DNA of 64,000 nt from Prorocentrum cordatum (GCA_963575745.1 CAUYUJ010020535.1:91051-155050); one strand, 5' to 3'; shown: positions 9,906-20,650, counted from the first letter of the stretch. The notes: generated by a model not told the origin, from the sequence alone. Translations and numbers: made by a program.

Positions 9906-10172
9906 CCGGGCGGACAATGTGACCACTTGGGGTCGGTTTTGCTAAGTTTGGAAAGATATGTGACAATTCATTTCGAGAAACCAGATCTTTGCACCTGTGA
10001 AAGACTATGAGGGCCTCTGCGTCTTAGTATGAGCTCCGTAGGGGCACCTTTACTTTAAAAGCACTTGGCGCAACCAACTTCATGTCGACATGAAACCTGC
10101 AAAATTGAAGATTTCAAGAAAATCTTCTGCGAAGTTCTCTGCTCCGATTCTGAGCACTCTTACGCGCGCAAC

Positions 10173-10229
10173 AAGCTCTACGAGGTTCCTGGCGGTGAGC
10201 AGGTTGACGGCTCACCGCCGGCGCCAGTT
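10173..10229 (+). repeat. R1 hairpin module with extended stem
   Basis: Left arm GGCGGTGAG and right arm CTCACCGCC pair over 9 bp. This copy has changed both the base after TGA (C to G) and its partner (T to C) relative to its neighbours. Confidence 0.7.
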
Positions 10230-10444
10230 GACCATTCATTTTGAGAAACCAGATTTTTTACATCCAGTATTAGTGTTTAAATTTTATTCTGAGAGAGAAT
10301 CAGTTCTCTAGAGAGAGTTTTACTATCGCAACATTTGGAGGAACCAACATCAGGTTGACACCGAAAAAGGCAAATTTGACGTTTTTTTTAGAAATGCTCC
10401 GAGAAGCTGTCTGCTTCTTCTCCGAGCACTCTCGAGCGTGCGAG

Positions 10445-10467
10445 GAGCTCTACGAGGTCCCCGGCGG
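10445..10467 (+). repeat. Left part of R1 split by RT1
   Basis: R1 is intact up to CCCCGGCGG. The next base (10468) is the first base of the RT1 element. Confidence 0.75.
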
Positions 10468-13400
10468 ATACTGCATGATGTACGCCGCCTGCATCGACAG
10501 GCTCAGGCCAACCATGGCCACCACTTTCGCTTGTTGCTTGCCTGTGATGCCAATGTGGAGCTCACGCCAGAGTTGGAGGTGGATGGGAGGAGGGTGACGG
10601 GACCAGGACTCAGAAGATCGAGGGAGAGGGGACTTGGTCGGAACGGTGCCATTGATTTGGAGGACAGGAGGGCCAAGGAGGTGTGCATGAGGGACCAGAT
10701 TGAGGAGTTCTTGGAGGAGGAGGAGCTGGCTGCGATCAACACTTTTGAAGCACGGGTGCCGACCTACTGGCACTTCGGTGAGAGTGAGCCCACAAAGGTC
10801 TTAGATTACATCTTGGCGCCCAGGCAGTGGACAGTAGAAGATATCTCGTACAGTTGGTTGCAGGACGGGCGTGTGGCACGTTTGAGCGATCATGCAGTGA
10901 TCAAAACCCTGTTGGCCCCAAGGGAACCCCAGGAGATGTACCGACACAAGGTTGTTCGGCCACACGTCACGGCACGCCGGGCATTCGAGTCCCACAGAGA
11001 GGAGTTCTGTTTCAGAGCGTTGGTGGACATTGGTATTGAGGCCACACGCCCTGACGAGATCGCGAAGTCGTTGCATCAGCATGCGTTGCCTCTGCTCAAT
11101 CCGCCTTCCTCTGCGCATCGTGCACATGCTAAGTCTAAAAAGCTAGCAGATCTTCAGCATCAGTATCGTGGAGCCCGTGGGAATCCTGATGAGAGAAAGC
11201 GCCTGAGGGAACTTATGAGGCCCCTGGTCAATGCAGATAGGCGTAGTGAGATCGAGTATACCTTCGCGAACCCTCGCAAAAGCAAGAAAGTGAATGTCAA
11301 GTCTCTGAAGATCGACGGGGAGGTGACGGAGGATCGTAAGAGGTGGGTGGAGGAGGGGATGAAGCAGCACAGCTTGAACACGATGACGAGCGAAGAGGAG
11401 AGGATGAGGAACAGCGAGCTGGTATCTGACTTACGGCGACGTGCACGAGCAGCTAGGGCACACAGCAGCAGCAGTACGATGCACGACATGCACATGCAGC
11501 TCACGATGGGGGTGGTGAACGAAGCACGTGCACGATTGAGATCTGGCAAGAGCTGCGGCCCAGATGGGGTCAGCGTGGAGCTCTTGAAGGCTTTGGCGTG
11601 GCGATCTGTTCGCCAGATTTTCCATGTGTTTCGAGATATCTTTGATGGTGATCGTCGGTCACCTGACTGCTGGAGAGAGGTACTCATCACGCTGATGCCC
11701 AAGCTGGTGAATCTAGATTCGCTCACACAAACACGCAATACAGTTGTACAGAACACGTTAGGAAAATGGTACCTCACCTGTGTTACTATCCTTATCGAGA
11801 GGTATGCTGAACAGTACATGGGGCGATTGGGCTTGTATGGTTTCGCACAGGATCGGAGGACGTGGGAAGTAGCGGGACCCCTTAAGGCCATCTCACAGCA
11901 TGCGAGCGTCTGGGGGAAAGATAGGAAAGCGTTCTTCTGTTCATGTGATATAGCACGAGCCTTCGACCATGTTAAGCTCACTACCTTGGCACGCGCGATG
12001 CACATGCTTAACATACCTGTACAGCTACAATATGCTCTGATCGAGCCCTTAACTGACACGACGGGCACGCTCACGTTCGAGGGCTTGGAGTTAGGTGGGG
12101 TACGATGGGATCGATCTCTCAGAACGGGGGGTACCGAGTCTCCCCTGTGCTTTAATTTGGTTGTGTTGGCCATGTGGGCGGAGGTCATACAGAGGTGGGA
12201 TAACGAACGTATAGGTGTGGAGATCCCGTACAGCAACATGCACGACATGACGCGCGCACATGTTTACAATCATGCGATTTGGGCAGATAACATATATCTC
12301 GTGGCCAGTACATCGGCTCAGATGCAGCTGATGATCGACGCACTTACTCACGCTTTACGTACATGGGGACTAGAGTGGAAGTCAGATTCACTTGAATCGA
12401 TGGTGGTGGGCGACCGCGATACCACTACTTTCTTCGCTGATATCCAGGGGGTGCAGGTCCCATTCAAGTCAGTCTCTCAGCTGAATGTGTTGGGAACGGT
12501 CGTCTCGCAGCAGTATGGGGGCACGCATGAGGACATGCAATTTCGGATTGACTGTGCACGACGCGCGTTTTATGGGCAAGCTAAGTATTATCGTTGTCGT
12601 GCTCTCCCTCTTCGTAAGCGGTATCGACGGTATCAGAGCCTGGTACAGAGTGTATTAGCATACGGACTGGATACATGTACGCTGGACCCTGAAGGTGTTC
12701 GATTGCTTCATACCTTTGAGGGCAGATGCCTGCTGGCCATGCATTGTCGACGGAAGCCTGCGGGACAGAGATGGGAGGTCTGGAAGCCACATATGCTTGA
12801 CACAGCGAGGGCTTCTTTCTGCTCGCTGGGATTTCCTAGCATCGTCCAGATCGTGGCGTGGAAGAGTTGGAGCGTCGCGCATTCGGTCAGCACGGCTTAT
12901 GGCAATTTTGATTTCACAAATCCTGGGCCTCCCCGGTGGAGAGGCCCAGGTTCAGGAGTAAGTTGTGAGGATGGGGTCTCGAGCGGTTCCCAGCACAATG
13001 ATGGCGCTGGCGGCCGACGTGTTGCACGCAAGGTTGAGCCACATCCTGATACCACGAGACGTGCATTTGTTGATTCTCGCACGGCATTGCTTTGTACACA
13101 CAAGACCTGGGAAGCGCACCGCATGGCTCTCACTGAGTGTCTCCGCTGTCATGGAGATCGTAGGCGTGCCTCTGAAGGCAAACGGCTGCGTGCTGGAGGG
13201 GATAGTGTTGGGCAGCGGTCTTGGCAGTACCCGTACATACAGATTCATGGGGATGAGTGGTGGGAGACCTTCCGACCAGGATATGACACATTTCTGCAGA
13301 CATGGGAAGCACTTTTACGCACGTATGGTAGGCCTAAGATATTCGAGTACTTCTGCACGAATTGGAAACAGGTACCAGGAGGAGTTGTTGGGAGAGAATG

Positions 13401-14103
13401 TAAGGAGGGAACAGGAAGGAACGAGGAGGCGACGGAGGAGGAGAACATGAAACAAGCAAGACGGTTGGCGATTATCAATGAACGGGAAGCTGTATTTGAT
13501 ATCATGTCGAACGGAGTTGGAATTGAGATCAAGGGAGACTCTTTGTTGGTCCAGAGCTGGCTTACGGGACGTTGGCGTTGTCATAATCGTGCATATCGTG
13601 AGCGTGTACACAGGTGTGTCAACGACATGTACGCACTTAGCTTTTCACACCGAGCACGGGCATCGAACGTTGGGCGAGACATATTTGTACATGAATTTCG
13701 TGAAGCAAACACCCGAGCAGACGAACTTACTCATTTGGCCAGAGATGGCCACACATTTCATCATAACTATTGCCATCGATATCCCTTCGAACGTGACTCT
13801 TTGAAGGTAGTCGCCTGTCGTGGAGGGTACGACGGGGGAGTGTGCAGCAAGGGCAGTGCATGCGGTTACTGGATGCAGGTTGGCTATCTCAACATGTCTT
13901 CGCGGGCGTCTCGGCATGGAGTGTATTCTACACGATACTCCCCCTACCCGACCTCTTCCTCTCTACATTATCATGCTGACACACCGTTGATCGTGGAGCC
14001 AGGCGCCACGATCACCGAATGTGAGTTGTCCGCTGCCGAAGCATTGACACGTGCCATACGCATACAGCTTCAGCAATTTGATGACAGTGATTTTGCTTCT
14101 TGA
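10468..14103 (+). CDS. Endonuclease (partial)-reverse transcriptase-RNase H-like polyprotein
   Basis: About 1211 codons, open from the 5' junction to TGA. Residues here are numbered from an upstream in-frame ATG at 10438, ten codons earlier. The C-terminal half of an APE-like endonuclease is visible: LLACDANVEL (~33-42), PTYWHFGESEPTKVLDYIL (~108-126) and LSDH (149-152). The RT follows: GKSCGPDGVSVELLK (~370-384), motif A FFCSCDIARAFDHVK (Asp504, Asp510), motif B RTGGTESPLCFN (~562) and motif C HAIWADNIYL (Asp617-Asn618 instead of Asp-Asp). A C-terminal RNase H-like region has GDS (Asp1034) and HEFREANTRADELTHLA (Asp1095), then YDGG (Asp1132) and TECELSAAEAL (~1193), the reverse of the usual motif order. 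Expected activity is target-primed reverse transcription; the missing EN N-terminus should make this copy non-autonomous. Its presence in the R1 loop suggests the family has a sequence-specific endonuclease. Confidence 0.85.
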   Translation: MLHDVRRLHRQAQANHGHHFRLLLACDANVELTPELEVDGRRVTGPGLRRSRERGLGRNGAIDLEDRRAKEVCMRDQIEEFLEEEELAAINTFEARVPTYWHFGESEPTKVLDYILAPRQWTVEDISYSWLQDGRVARLSDHAVIKTLLAPREPQEMYRHKVVRPHVTARRAFESHREEFCFRALVDIGIEATRPDEIAKSLHQHALPLLNPPSSAHRAHAKSKKLADLQHQYRGARGNPDERKRLRELMRPLVNADRRSEIEYTFANPRKSKKVNVKSLKIDGEVTEDRKRWVEEGMKQHSLNTMTSEEERMRNSELVSDLRRRARAARAHSSSSTMHDMHMQLTMGVVNEARARLRSGKSCGPDGVSVELLKALAWRSVRQIFHVFRDIFDGDRRSPDCWREVLITLMPKLVNLDSLTQTRNTVVQNTLGKWYLTCVTILIERYAEQYMGRLGLYGFAQDRRTWEVAGPLKAISQHASVWGKDRKAFFCSCDIARAFDHVKLTTLARAMHMLNIPVQLQYALIEPLTDTTGTLTFEGLELGGVRWDRSLRTGGTESPLCFNLVVLAMWAEVIQRWDNERIGVEIPYSNMHDMTRAHVYNHAIWADNIYLVASTSAQMQLMIDALTHALRTWGLEWKSDSLESMVVGDRDTTTFFADIQGVQVPFKSVSQLNVLGTVVSQQYGGTHEDMQFRIDCARRAFYGQAKYYRCRALPLRKRYRRYQSLVQSVLAYGLDTCTLDPEGVRLLHTFEGRCLLAMHCRRKPAGQRWEVWKPHMLDTARASFCSLGFPSIVQIVAWKSWSVAHSVSTAYGNFDFTNPGPPRWRGPGSGVSCEDGVSSGSQHNDGAGGRRVARKVEPHPDTTRRAFVDSRTALLCTHKTWEAHRMALTECLRCHGDRRRASEGKRLRAGGDSVGQRSWQYPYIQIHGDEWWETFRPGYDTFLQTWEALLRTYGRPKIFEYFCTNWKQVPGGVVGRECKEGTGRNEEATEEENMKQARRLAIINEREAVFDIMSNGVGIEIKGDSLLVQSWLTGRWRCHNRAYRERVHRCVNDMYALSFSHRARASNVGRDIFVHEFREANTRADELTHLARDGHTFHHNYCHRYPFERDSLKVVACRGGYDGGVCSKGSACGYWMQVGYLNMSSRASRHGVYSTRYSPYPTSSSLHYHADTPLIVEPGATITECELSAAEALTRAIRIQLQQFDDSDFAS

Positions 14104-14287
14104 TGATGTGTTATCCCTACGCCCTCCTGGGCTCGGGAATCATCTTCAAGTTTAGCTAAGTTATATGACACCTCAGCCCGCCTCCGTGGGTAGGTGCTCG
14201 TTTCACTGCTGCTCAAATGCCTAGCTGCGTAGCTGACACGGGCTGCGCTGAAGACCAGCGCCTCGCCAGCCCGCGTAAACACAAAAA
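10468..14287 (+). mobile_element. RT1: non-LTR retrotransposon inserted in R1
   Basis: A 3.82-kb insertion in an R1 module. The 3' side joins an A-rich tail (CACAAAAAA) to ACCAGGTTGACGG, the same position as in A and B. The 5' side ends after GGCGG, so there is no duplication but a deletion of about 1 bp. The element is 5'-truncated within the endonuclease domain. Its single ORF is fully open, which suggests a recent insertion. The ~185-bp 3' UTR contains an imperfect hairpin near 14240-14275 (gggctgcgctg / cagcgcctcgccagccc). Confidence 0.85.
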
Positions 14288-14320
14288 AACCAGGTTGACG
14301 GTTCACCGCCGGCGCCAGTT
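14288..14320 (+). repeat. Right part of R1 split by RT1
   Basis: AACCAGGTTGACGG, right arm TTCACCGCCGG and GCGCCAGTT. It completes the module begun at 10445. Confidence 0.75.
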
Positions 14321-14374
14321 GGCCGACCTGGCCTGGGTGGACAATGTGTCAACCTGGGGCGGTTTTGTGAAGAT

Positions 14375-14440
14375 ACTTCGTAGAGCTCTTCAGAATCGAT
14401 AAGCTAGAGGAATTCTGGGCGGGGTGCAGCTAGTTGGCCC
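14375..14440 (+). repeat. R2 element
   Basis: Starts 'cttcgtagagctcttcag', includes 'atcgataagctagaggaatt' and ends 'gcagctagttggcccatccgg'. A further partial copy is at 14925-14990. Confidence 0.6.
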
Positions 14441-14688
14441 ATCCGGTCCGGGCGGGCAATGTGGCAACCTGTGATAGATTTGAAAATTCGTATGAAGAGC
14501 TGGTCTTTTTCGCACCGGTTGTGGGTAATGCCGCGTCTGCTAGTGAAATTTGCAGGTCCGTAGCTGCAGTATTATTATCAAAAGACTTGAAGCAACCGAC
14601 TGTGTATAAAAAACCAAAAACGTGTTTTTTTTGAGTTTCGCTGGAGAGAGTTCCCTCTATCTGTTTCGAGCAGCGCCGTGCGAGAAAA

Positions 14689-14744
14689 GAGCTACGAGGC
14701 TCCCGGCGGTAACCTGGTTCACGGTTTACCGCCGTCTCCCAGTT
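14689..14744 (+). repeat. R1 hairpin module, TAA type
   Basis: Arms GGCGGTAA/TTTACCGCC with CCTGGTTC loop. It is preceded by 'gcgccgtgcgagaaaa', a body type shared with 15261, 23948, 24512 and 30158. Confidence 0.65.
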
Positions 14745-15260
14745 GTGAGAGATGTTTCGAGAACCATGCTGTTTGCCCGTCAAATTCTCAGATCCGTAGC
14801 TCCAATACTATTGTGAAAATACGTTGAGAAACCGACTTGTACCCAGGACATGTATTTTCGGAGTTTTGGCGCTGAGTTCCAAGCAGGCTCCCTTCTAAGA
14901 ATTTCAAAACTTATTTGCAGTATTAGAGCTCTTCTGTATCGATGAACTAGAGGAATTCCAGTGCGGGCTGGAGCTAGTTTTCCCAGCCGGCCCGGACGGA
15001 CAATGTGACGACCTGGGGTCGTTTTTCGGAAGATTGTGAGAGATTTGAACATTCGTTTTGAGAGCCGGTATTTTTCGCACCCATAGTGGGTTATGTCGCG
15101 TCTGCGAGTGAAGTTATCAGGTCCGTCGCTGCAGTATTACTATGAAAACAATTGGGGCCAACTTTGGATGAAAACCGAAAAACGTGTTTTTTTTGGAGTT
15201 GTCCAGCTAATGCTTGAGAAAGCTCCTTCCATGTGTTTCAAGGTGCGCCGCGCGAGAAAA

Positions 15261-15318
15261 GAGCTCTACGAGGCTCCCGGCGGTAAGCTGGTTGACGGTT
15301 TACCGCCGGCTCCCAGTT
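15261..15318 (+). repeat. R1 hairpin module, TAA type
   Basis: Left arm GGCGGTAA and right arm TTTACCGCC pair perfectly. It is followed by 'cgagcgcaaggtggagctagttgg', i.e. it enters R2 near its end. Confidence 0.65.
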
Positions 15319-15599
15319 CGAGCGCAAGGTGGAGCTAGTTGGTCGACCCCGCCAGAATGGACAATGTGGCGACCTGGGTCGGTTTGTCCGAGGATTGTGA
15401 GAGATTTGAGAATTTGTTTTCCAGATGTTTGTTCCCTGCAGTCGATCATTGCGCGTTCGATGGTGCAATTCTGAGGGCTGTAGATGCAGCATTTCGATCA
15501 GAAGATTTTGGGGAATCGATGTCGTATAAACTCGAAGAATAAGTTTCTCGAGTTTTCTAGCTGATATCTGAGATCACTCTTCCCTATTATCTGGGCACT

Positions 15600-16337
15600 G
15601 ATTCGGTGTCTTGAGAGCTCCACGACGGTCCTGCGGTAACCTGGTTGAGACCGGCTCCCAGTCAGAAGCGCCAGTCTGGAGTGTCCAGATGTCCAAATTC
15701 GCTCTGCTACCAGACCTCGGTCAAAAGAAGTATTCGTACATTATTCATTTTTCAGAGATGATGATCATTTTCTCGAAGTAAATCGACGGGCTGCAGAGCT
15801 GTTTGGCGCAGCACACGAGAAATAATGAGCAAAAGGGCCAGTCTCAAGTATTTGGATGTCCGAACTCGCTCTGCTACCATAGCTGGGTCCGAAGAACTAT
15901 TTGTACTCCGCTATATTGGGCTGTTTGGCACCGCAATCATAAGAAAAGTACCCGGGTCGCTGTTCTAAAGTAATGAGATGCCCCAGCTCGGTCTCCTACT
16001 ACAGCAAAGCCGAAACTATGAGAAACAAGAAAAGTACGAGCTCTTCGGCATCGATGAGCTGAAGGAATTCCAGCGCGGGGTGCAGCTAGTTAGTCCACTC
16101 GCCCCAGGTGTGGGACTTTCGGTCGGTTGGGCGGAGATTGTGCGAGATTTGGAAATTTGTTTGGAAACCTTTTTCTCCGCACCTTTAGCTGGATATGCCC
16201 CGTCTGCCTGGGGGATTCTCAGGTCTCTAGCTGCCGTATTACTATCAAATCACTTGGCGGAACCGACTTTCGATAAAAACGGAAAAAAACATGTGTTTTC
16301 GAGTTTTTCAGGTGTCGAGCAGCTCGGTGCGAGAAAA
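15600..16337 (+). repeat. Degenerate R1/S178/R4 mixture
   Basis: Contains a decayed R1 (~15618-15661), two diverged S178 monomers (15665-15960), an R2 piece (16040-16095) and an R4-like body (16130-16330). No gene seen. Confidence 0.45.
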
Positions 16338-16393
16338 AAGCTTTACAAGGATCCCGGCGATAACCTGTTCGACGGCTCACCGCCGGCTTCCAG
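16338..16393 (+). repeat. R1 hairpin module, degenerate stem
   Basis: Left arm GGCGATAA no longer pairs fully with CTCACCGCC. It ends 'ggcttccag'. Confidence 0.55.
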
Positions 16394-16639
16394 AAATTCT
16401 GGCGCCCCGGGTGGCTAGTCGGAAAAAATATCGACAGATGTTTCTCAACATTTTGGTAGATTTAAATTCGATTCCTAGTAATTCGAGCATTCGTTAGAGC
16501 TATAATATTTCCCCCCATCTTCGTGGTATCCGATCGCCATCTCAAGCTCAGGTCGATCGGATATCTATTATTGTTAAAAAGCATGCGGATGGAATCGGCT
16601 GTTCTGGTTATCTCAACAATTTCTATCGGTGTTCTGTAC

Positions 16640-17235
16640 TTACTTCGAGCTGTAGATGAGCTACAGAGCTGGCAGGCTGAAGATTTTTCAGCGCATTTTT
16701 TCCAAGCATCTAGATGTCTGAACTCAGTCTGCTACCAGAGCTGGGTCCGCGAAACTATTCGTACACTGCTAATTATCTCTAGATGACGAGGATTTTCTGG
16801 ACTTATTTTCAGCTGGCGATGAGCTACAAAGCTGTTTCGCACAGCAATCGAAAGACCATTTCCAGGCGCGCTTGTCTGGAATATCTAGATGTCTGAATTC
16901 ATTTTGCTACCGGAGCTGGGTCCACGCAATTATTTATACTCTGCCATTTCTTAGAGATCATGATACGTGACTTAACTCGAGCTGCGGATGAGCGAAAGAG
17001 CTTTTCGGCACAGCAATCGGAATATCATCATCAGGGGCGCTAGTCTAAAGTATATAGATGTTTGAACTCGCTCTGCTACCAGAGCTGGGCCCGAACATCT
17101 ATTTGTACTTTGCTATTTTTTGAAATGCTGATGGTTTCCTTGGCTGAGCTCGAGCTGGATATACGCTAAACAGCTGTTGAGGAAATCATCGGACTCGCTC
17201 GTCTAGAGTATCTGGACACCCGAACTCGGTCTGTC
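16640..17235 (+). repeat. S178 satellite array, three to four monomers
   Basis: Diverged monomers with 'gagctgggtcc' and 'tatctagatgtctgaa'. Another reverse-oriented monomer lies at about 17430-17580. Confidence 0.6.
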
Positions 17236-17249
17236 ACCAGAGAACTCGT

Positions 17250-17430
17250 AGAGCTTCTTCGTGCAATGCGGGCGCGGCAATCTCGCATTCCGCGCGCGCG
17301 AGAGTGCGGCTTCATGGAGGAGGACTGAAGAAAGGAGATGAAGGAGGGTGAGGAAGAGAAGGCGGAGGAGCAGGAGGAGAAGCAGGAGGAGAAGAAGGAG
17401 CGGAGATCAAGAAAGGCATCGTCATCTCTG
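17250..17430 (-). repeat. R6 repeat, inverted copy
   Basis: On the plus strand reads 'gcaatgcgggcgcggcaatc', 'gcgcgcgcgaga' and then a GA-rich tract, the reverse complement of the arrangement at 4290-4412. Confidence 0.55.
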
Positions 17431-17754
17431 AGCAAAAATTAGCATGGGACTAGCGCGTCTGATGATTATCTTGGATCGATGTGCTACAGAGCTATGTAGC
17501 TCATCTGCAGCTCGAGTTCTTTCAAGAAACTTACCATCATCTCTCTATAAACTAGCAGAGTACGCATAGTTTTCCGACCCAGCGTTTACCGCCGGCTCCC
17601 AGTATTGCAGCTACGGACCAGATGATTCGACAGGGAGACGCGGCATAACCCACTACGCGTGAGGAAATACTTGTTTTCAAAACGAACGGTCGAATCTCTC
17701 ACAGTCTGCAGAAAACCGACGCCAGGTCATCACATTGTCTGTCGGGCCGGGTGG

Positions 17755-17822
17755 GCCAACTAGCTCCACCCCGCGCTAGAATTCCTCCAGCTCATCGATG
17801 CCGAAGAGCTCTACGAGGTAGG
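17755..17822 (-). repeat. R2 element, inverted copy
   Basis: Reads 'ctagctccaccccgcgc' then 'agctcatcgatgccgaagag' and 'ctctacgaggt', the exact reverse orientation of the R2 unit. Confidence 0.65.
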
Positions 17823-17934
17823 AGCTACTGAGCTGTTTGGCACAGCAATCATAATGAAATGATCAGACGTGCTAGTCTAGATGGCCAAACTCGGTCTGCC
17901 TCCAGAGGTGGATCCAACGAACTATTCGTATTTT

Positions 17935-18095
17935 GCCAAATCGTTTTTCTTTTCCTTCTCCACCCTTCTCCTGCTTGTCGTCCTGTGTTTTCTCCTTCCT
18001 CAGCCTTCTTCATCTCTTTTCCTCCTCATTCTTTTTCATCTTCACGTCCTTCTTCATGCAGCCGCGCCCTTGCGCGCGCGGAATGCGAGATTGAC
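17935..18095 (+). repeat. R6 repeat
   Basis: Pyrimidine-rich tract followed by 'gccgcgcccttgcgcgcgcg' and 'gaatgcgagattg', then two SINE-like R2 variants (18095-18300) starting GACTCGTAGAGCTTCCC. Confidence 0.55.
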
Positions 18096-18439
18096 TCGTA
18101 GAGCTTCCCTAAGAGCGTTAGCGGCGAAGCTAGGAGGGTAATTCCGGCGCGCAGGGGGGCTAGTTGGCAAAATAATCTCGACGGAAGTGACTCGTAGAGC
18201 TTCCCTCAAAGCGTTAGCGGCGAAGCTTGAAGAATAATTCCGGCGCGTTGGGGGGCTAGTTGGTAAGAAATATCGACGGAAGTTTTGTCTTTTTTTGGGC
18301 TCCTTTTAATGGAATTTCTCGAAATTTGAGCATTCGTTAGAGCTCTAATATTATATCCCCCCATCTTCGAATTTAATCCCGCTCTTTTCTTGATCTCAGG
18401 TCGATCGGGTACCTACTACTGCCAAAAAGCATTCTGGCG

Positions 18440-19130
18440 GGATCGGCTGTTTAGTGTCATCTTGACAGGTGCTGTCGGTTTTCTGATCTCAACTCGAGCT
18501 TCAGAAAACTTACAGAGCTGGCGCGCACACCTAAGGCATCTAGAAACAACAGGCGCGTTAGTCTCAAGTATCTAAGAGTCTGAACTCGGTCTGCTACCAG
18601 AGCTGGGTTTGCGAAACTATTCGTACTCTGCTACTTTCTGGAGATGATGATGCGTCTCTTGACTTGACTCGAACTGCAGATGAGCTACAGAGCTGTTTGG
18701 CACACGAATCGATCGAGCATCATCAGGTGCGCTAGTCTAAAGTATCCAGATGTCTGGACTGGGTCTGCTACCATAGCTGGGTCTGAAGAACTATTGGTAC
18801 TCTGTATTTTTTGGTAGAGACGGTGATGGTTTCCTTGACTGAACTGGAGCTGGAGATGAGCTACAGAGCTGTCTGTCGCAGCAGTCAGAAGATCATAATT
18901 CTAAGCGCTAGTCTAACGTATCTAGACGCCCGAACTCGGTCTGCTACCAGAGCTGGGTTTGAAGAACTATTCGTACTCTGCCAAATTTCTAGAGAGATGA
19001 TGGTGAGTTTCTTGAGATAACTCAAGCTGCAGATGAGCTACAGAGCTGTTTAGCACAGCCATCCGAAGGACAAATCAGACGCGCTGGTCTCAAGTATTCA
19101 GATGCCCGAGCTTGTCATGCTTCCAGAGTT
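18440..19130 (+). repeat. S178 satellite array, about four monomers
   Basis: Follows a leader copy (18300-18440). The marker 'gaactcggtctgctaccagagctggg' and variants recur at 174-190-bp spacing. Confidence 0.6.
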
Positions 19131-19144
19131 GGAAACAAAAAGCA

Positions 19145-19340
19145 TTTTTTTTTCTAGAGAACGATGCCTTTCTTGAACCTTCCCCTCCTCCTCCTCCTGC
19201 TCCTCCTCCTCTCCTTCTCCTTCTGTCTCTCGTCGCCCTCCTTTATCTCCTTTCTCTTCACTCTTTCTTCTCCTCCAGGTCTTCCATGAAACCGCGCCCT
19301 CGCGCGCGCGGAATGCGATAGCCGCGCCCGCATTGCGCGA
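19145..19340 (+). repeat. R6 repeat with long CT-rich tract
   Basis: A ~100-bp pyrimidine tract (ctcctcctcctcctg...) then 'ccgcgccctcgcgcgcgcgg' and 'cattgcgcgagg', reading directly into R1. Confidence 0.6.
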
Positions 19341-19400
19341 GGAAGCTCTACGAGTTCGTGGCGGTAACCAAGGTTGACGGTTTACCGCCGGCTCCCAGTT
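19341..19400 (+). repeat. R1 hairpin module
   Basis: GGCGGTAA/TTTACCGCC perfect pairing; the left outer C pair is lost ('cgtggcgg'). It is followed by a T-rich stretch. Confidence 0.7.
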
Positions 19401-19487
19401 TTGTTTTTTTTTGTTGTTATATAAAAATGTTATTAAATGGAATTTCTTGAATTTCAACCTTGTGTTAGAGCTCTAGTAGCTTGTCTC

Positions 19488-20650
19488 CTCATATTCGAAC
19501 CCGCTGCCGGGTCGGACGAGTTGCTGCGAGGATCGTGGAGCGGCGGAGATGGGCTGCTGGCGGGCACCACCACCATCGGGCTTCTTATCTAAAACCCTCT
19601 AGCTCTCAGAGAGCCCGCCGGGAAAAACCCGAAGAGCGAAGAGATCCTTTCGGGGCGGGAAATCTTTCCTCGAGAGCTCTGGGTAGCTCCCCTGCAGCGC
19701 TGCCGAAGCGCTACCAGAAACGCTTCCACGAGCGCCTGCACGCGCGCGGGCACGCGTGGACGCTTGCCGGAAGCTTTCCCGGACACGTTGGCGGGCCGGG
19801 CGAGTTGCTGCAGGGATCGCGGGGCTGCGGAGATGGGCTGCGGCTGGCACCACCACCGTCCGGCTTCTAACTTGTGAGCGTCCAAAACCCGGATAGCGAA
19901 GCCAAGCGCGGAACGCCGCACGGGGACCTTTGCCAGGCCGCCTGAAACGATGCGCGGGACGCTGGAAACCTCGCAGGAGACGCTTGCACGGGCGCCGTTT
20001 ACGATGCGTGGAGCCCTGCAAAGAGCGCAAGGAAGATCTGCCTAGGAGCCTGGAAGAACTGCCGAAGCTCTTTCGAAGCTCTGCCGAAGCGCTTCGCGCA
20101 CCCTTGGGCCACGCGTATTGGGAAACGCTAGGAAGCCACGCTCCCGGACCCGCTGCAAGCTCCGGCAAGTTGCTGCGAGAATCGTGGACCGGCGGAGGTG
20201 GGCGTGTGCTCCTCACCGCCCACCGCCGGCTTCTTATCTGAAACCCTTAGCTCTCCAAGGAGCTATCCGGGAACTTGTAAGCGTCCAAAACCCGGATAGC
20301 GAGGCAAGGCCGCCTGGAACGATGCGTGCAGCGCTGGAAACCTCGCAGGAGACGCCTGCGAGGGCGTCTTTTACGACGCGCGGGGCTCTGTGAAACCTAC
20401 CACGACACCTCTGCCTAGGAGCCTGCGAGCACTGGCGAAGCTCTGCCGAAGCTCTGCCGAATCGCTTCGCGCACCCTTGAGCCACGCGTATTGGGAAACG
20501 CTAGGAAGCCACGCTCCCGGACCCGCTGCAAGCTCCGGCAAGTTGCTGCGAGAATCGTGGACCGGCGGAGGTGGGCGTGTCCCCCTCACCACCAACCTCC
20601 GGCTTCTTCTCTGAAGCCCTTAGCTCTCCAAGGAGCTATCCGGGAATCAT
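19488..20650 (+). repeat. R7 GC-rich repeat, at least two tandem units
   Basis: The segment 'gttgctgcgagaatcgtggac', 'cttcttatctgaaaccc' and 'ctctgccgaagcgcttcgcg' recurs; 20040-20270 and 20410-20640 match closely with a period of about 370 bp. Long overlapping ORFs on both strands are by-products of high GC. Related copies lie inverted at 31437-31735 and 33670-34080. Confidence 0.6.

Noticed and set aside
10438-10467. ATG at 10438 as the true start of RT1
   Set aside because: These codons belong to the R1 target, not to the element; the ORF is 5'-truncated and the first ten residues are read from flanking DNA.
11160-12248. 362-codon minus-strand ORF
   Set aside because: It lies wholly within the RT1 coding sequence on the opposite strand; RT motifs show the plus strand is coding.
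19481-20614. Several ORFs of 70-205 codons on both strands
   Set aside because: They follow GC-rich R7 repeats, overlap each other in all frames and lack motifs; high GC suppresses stop codons.
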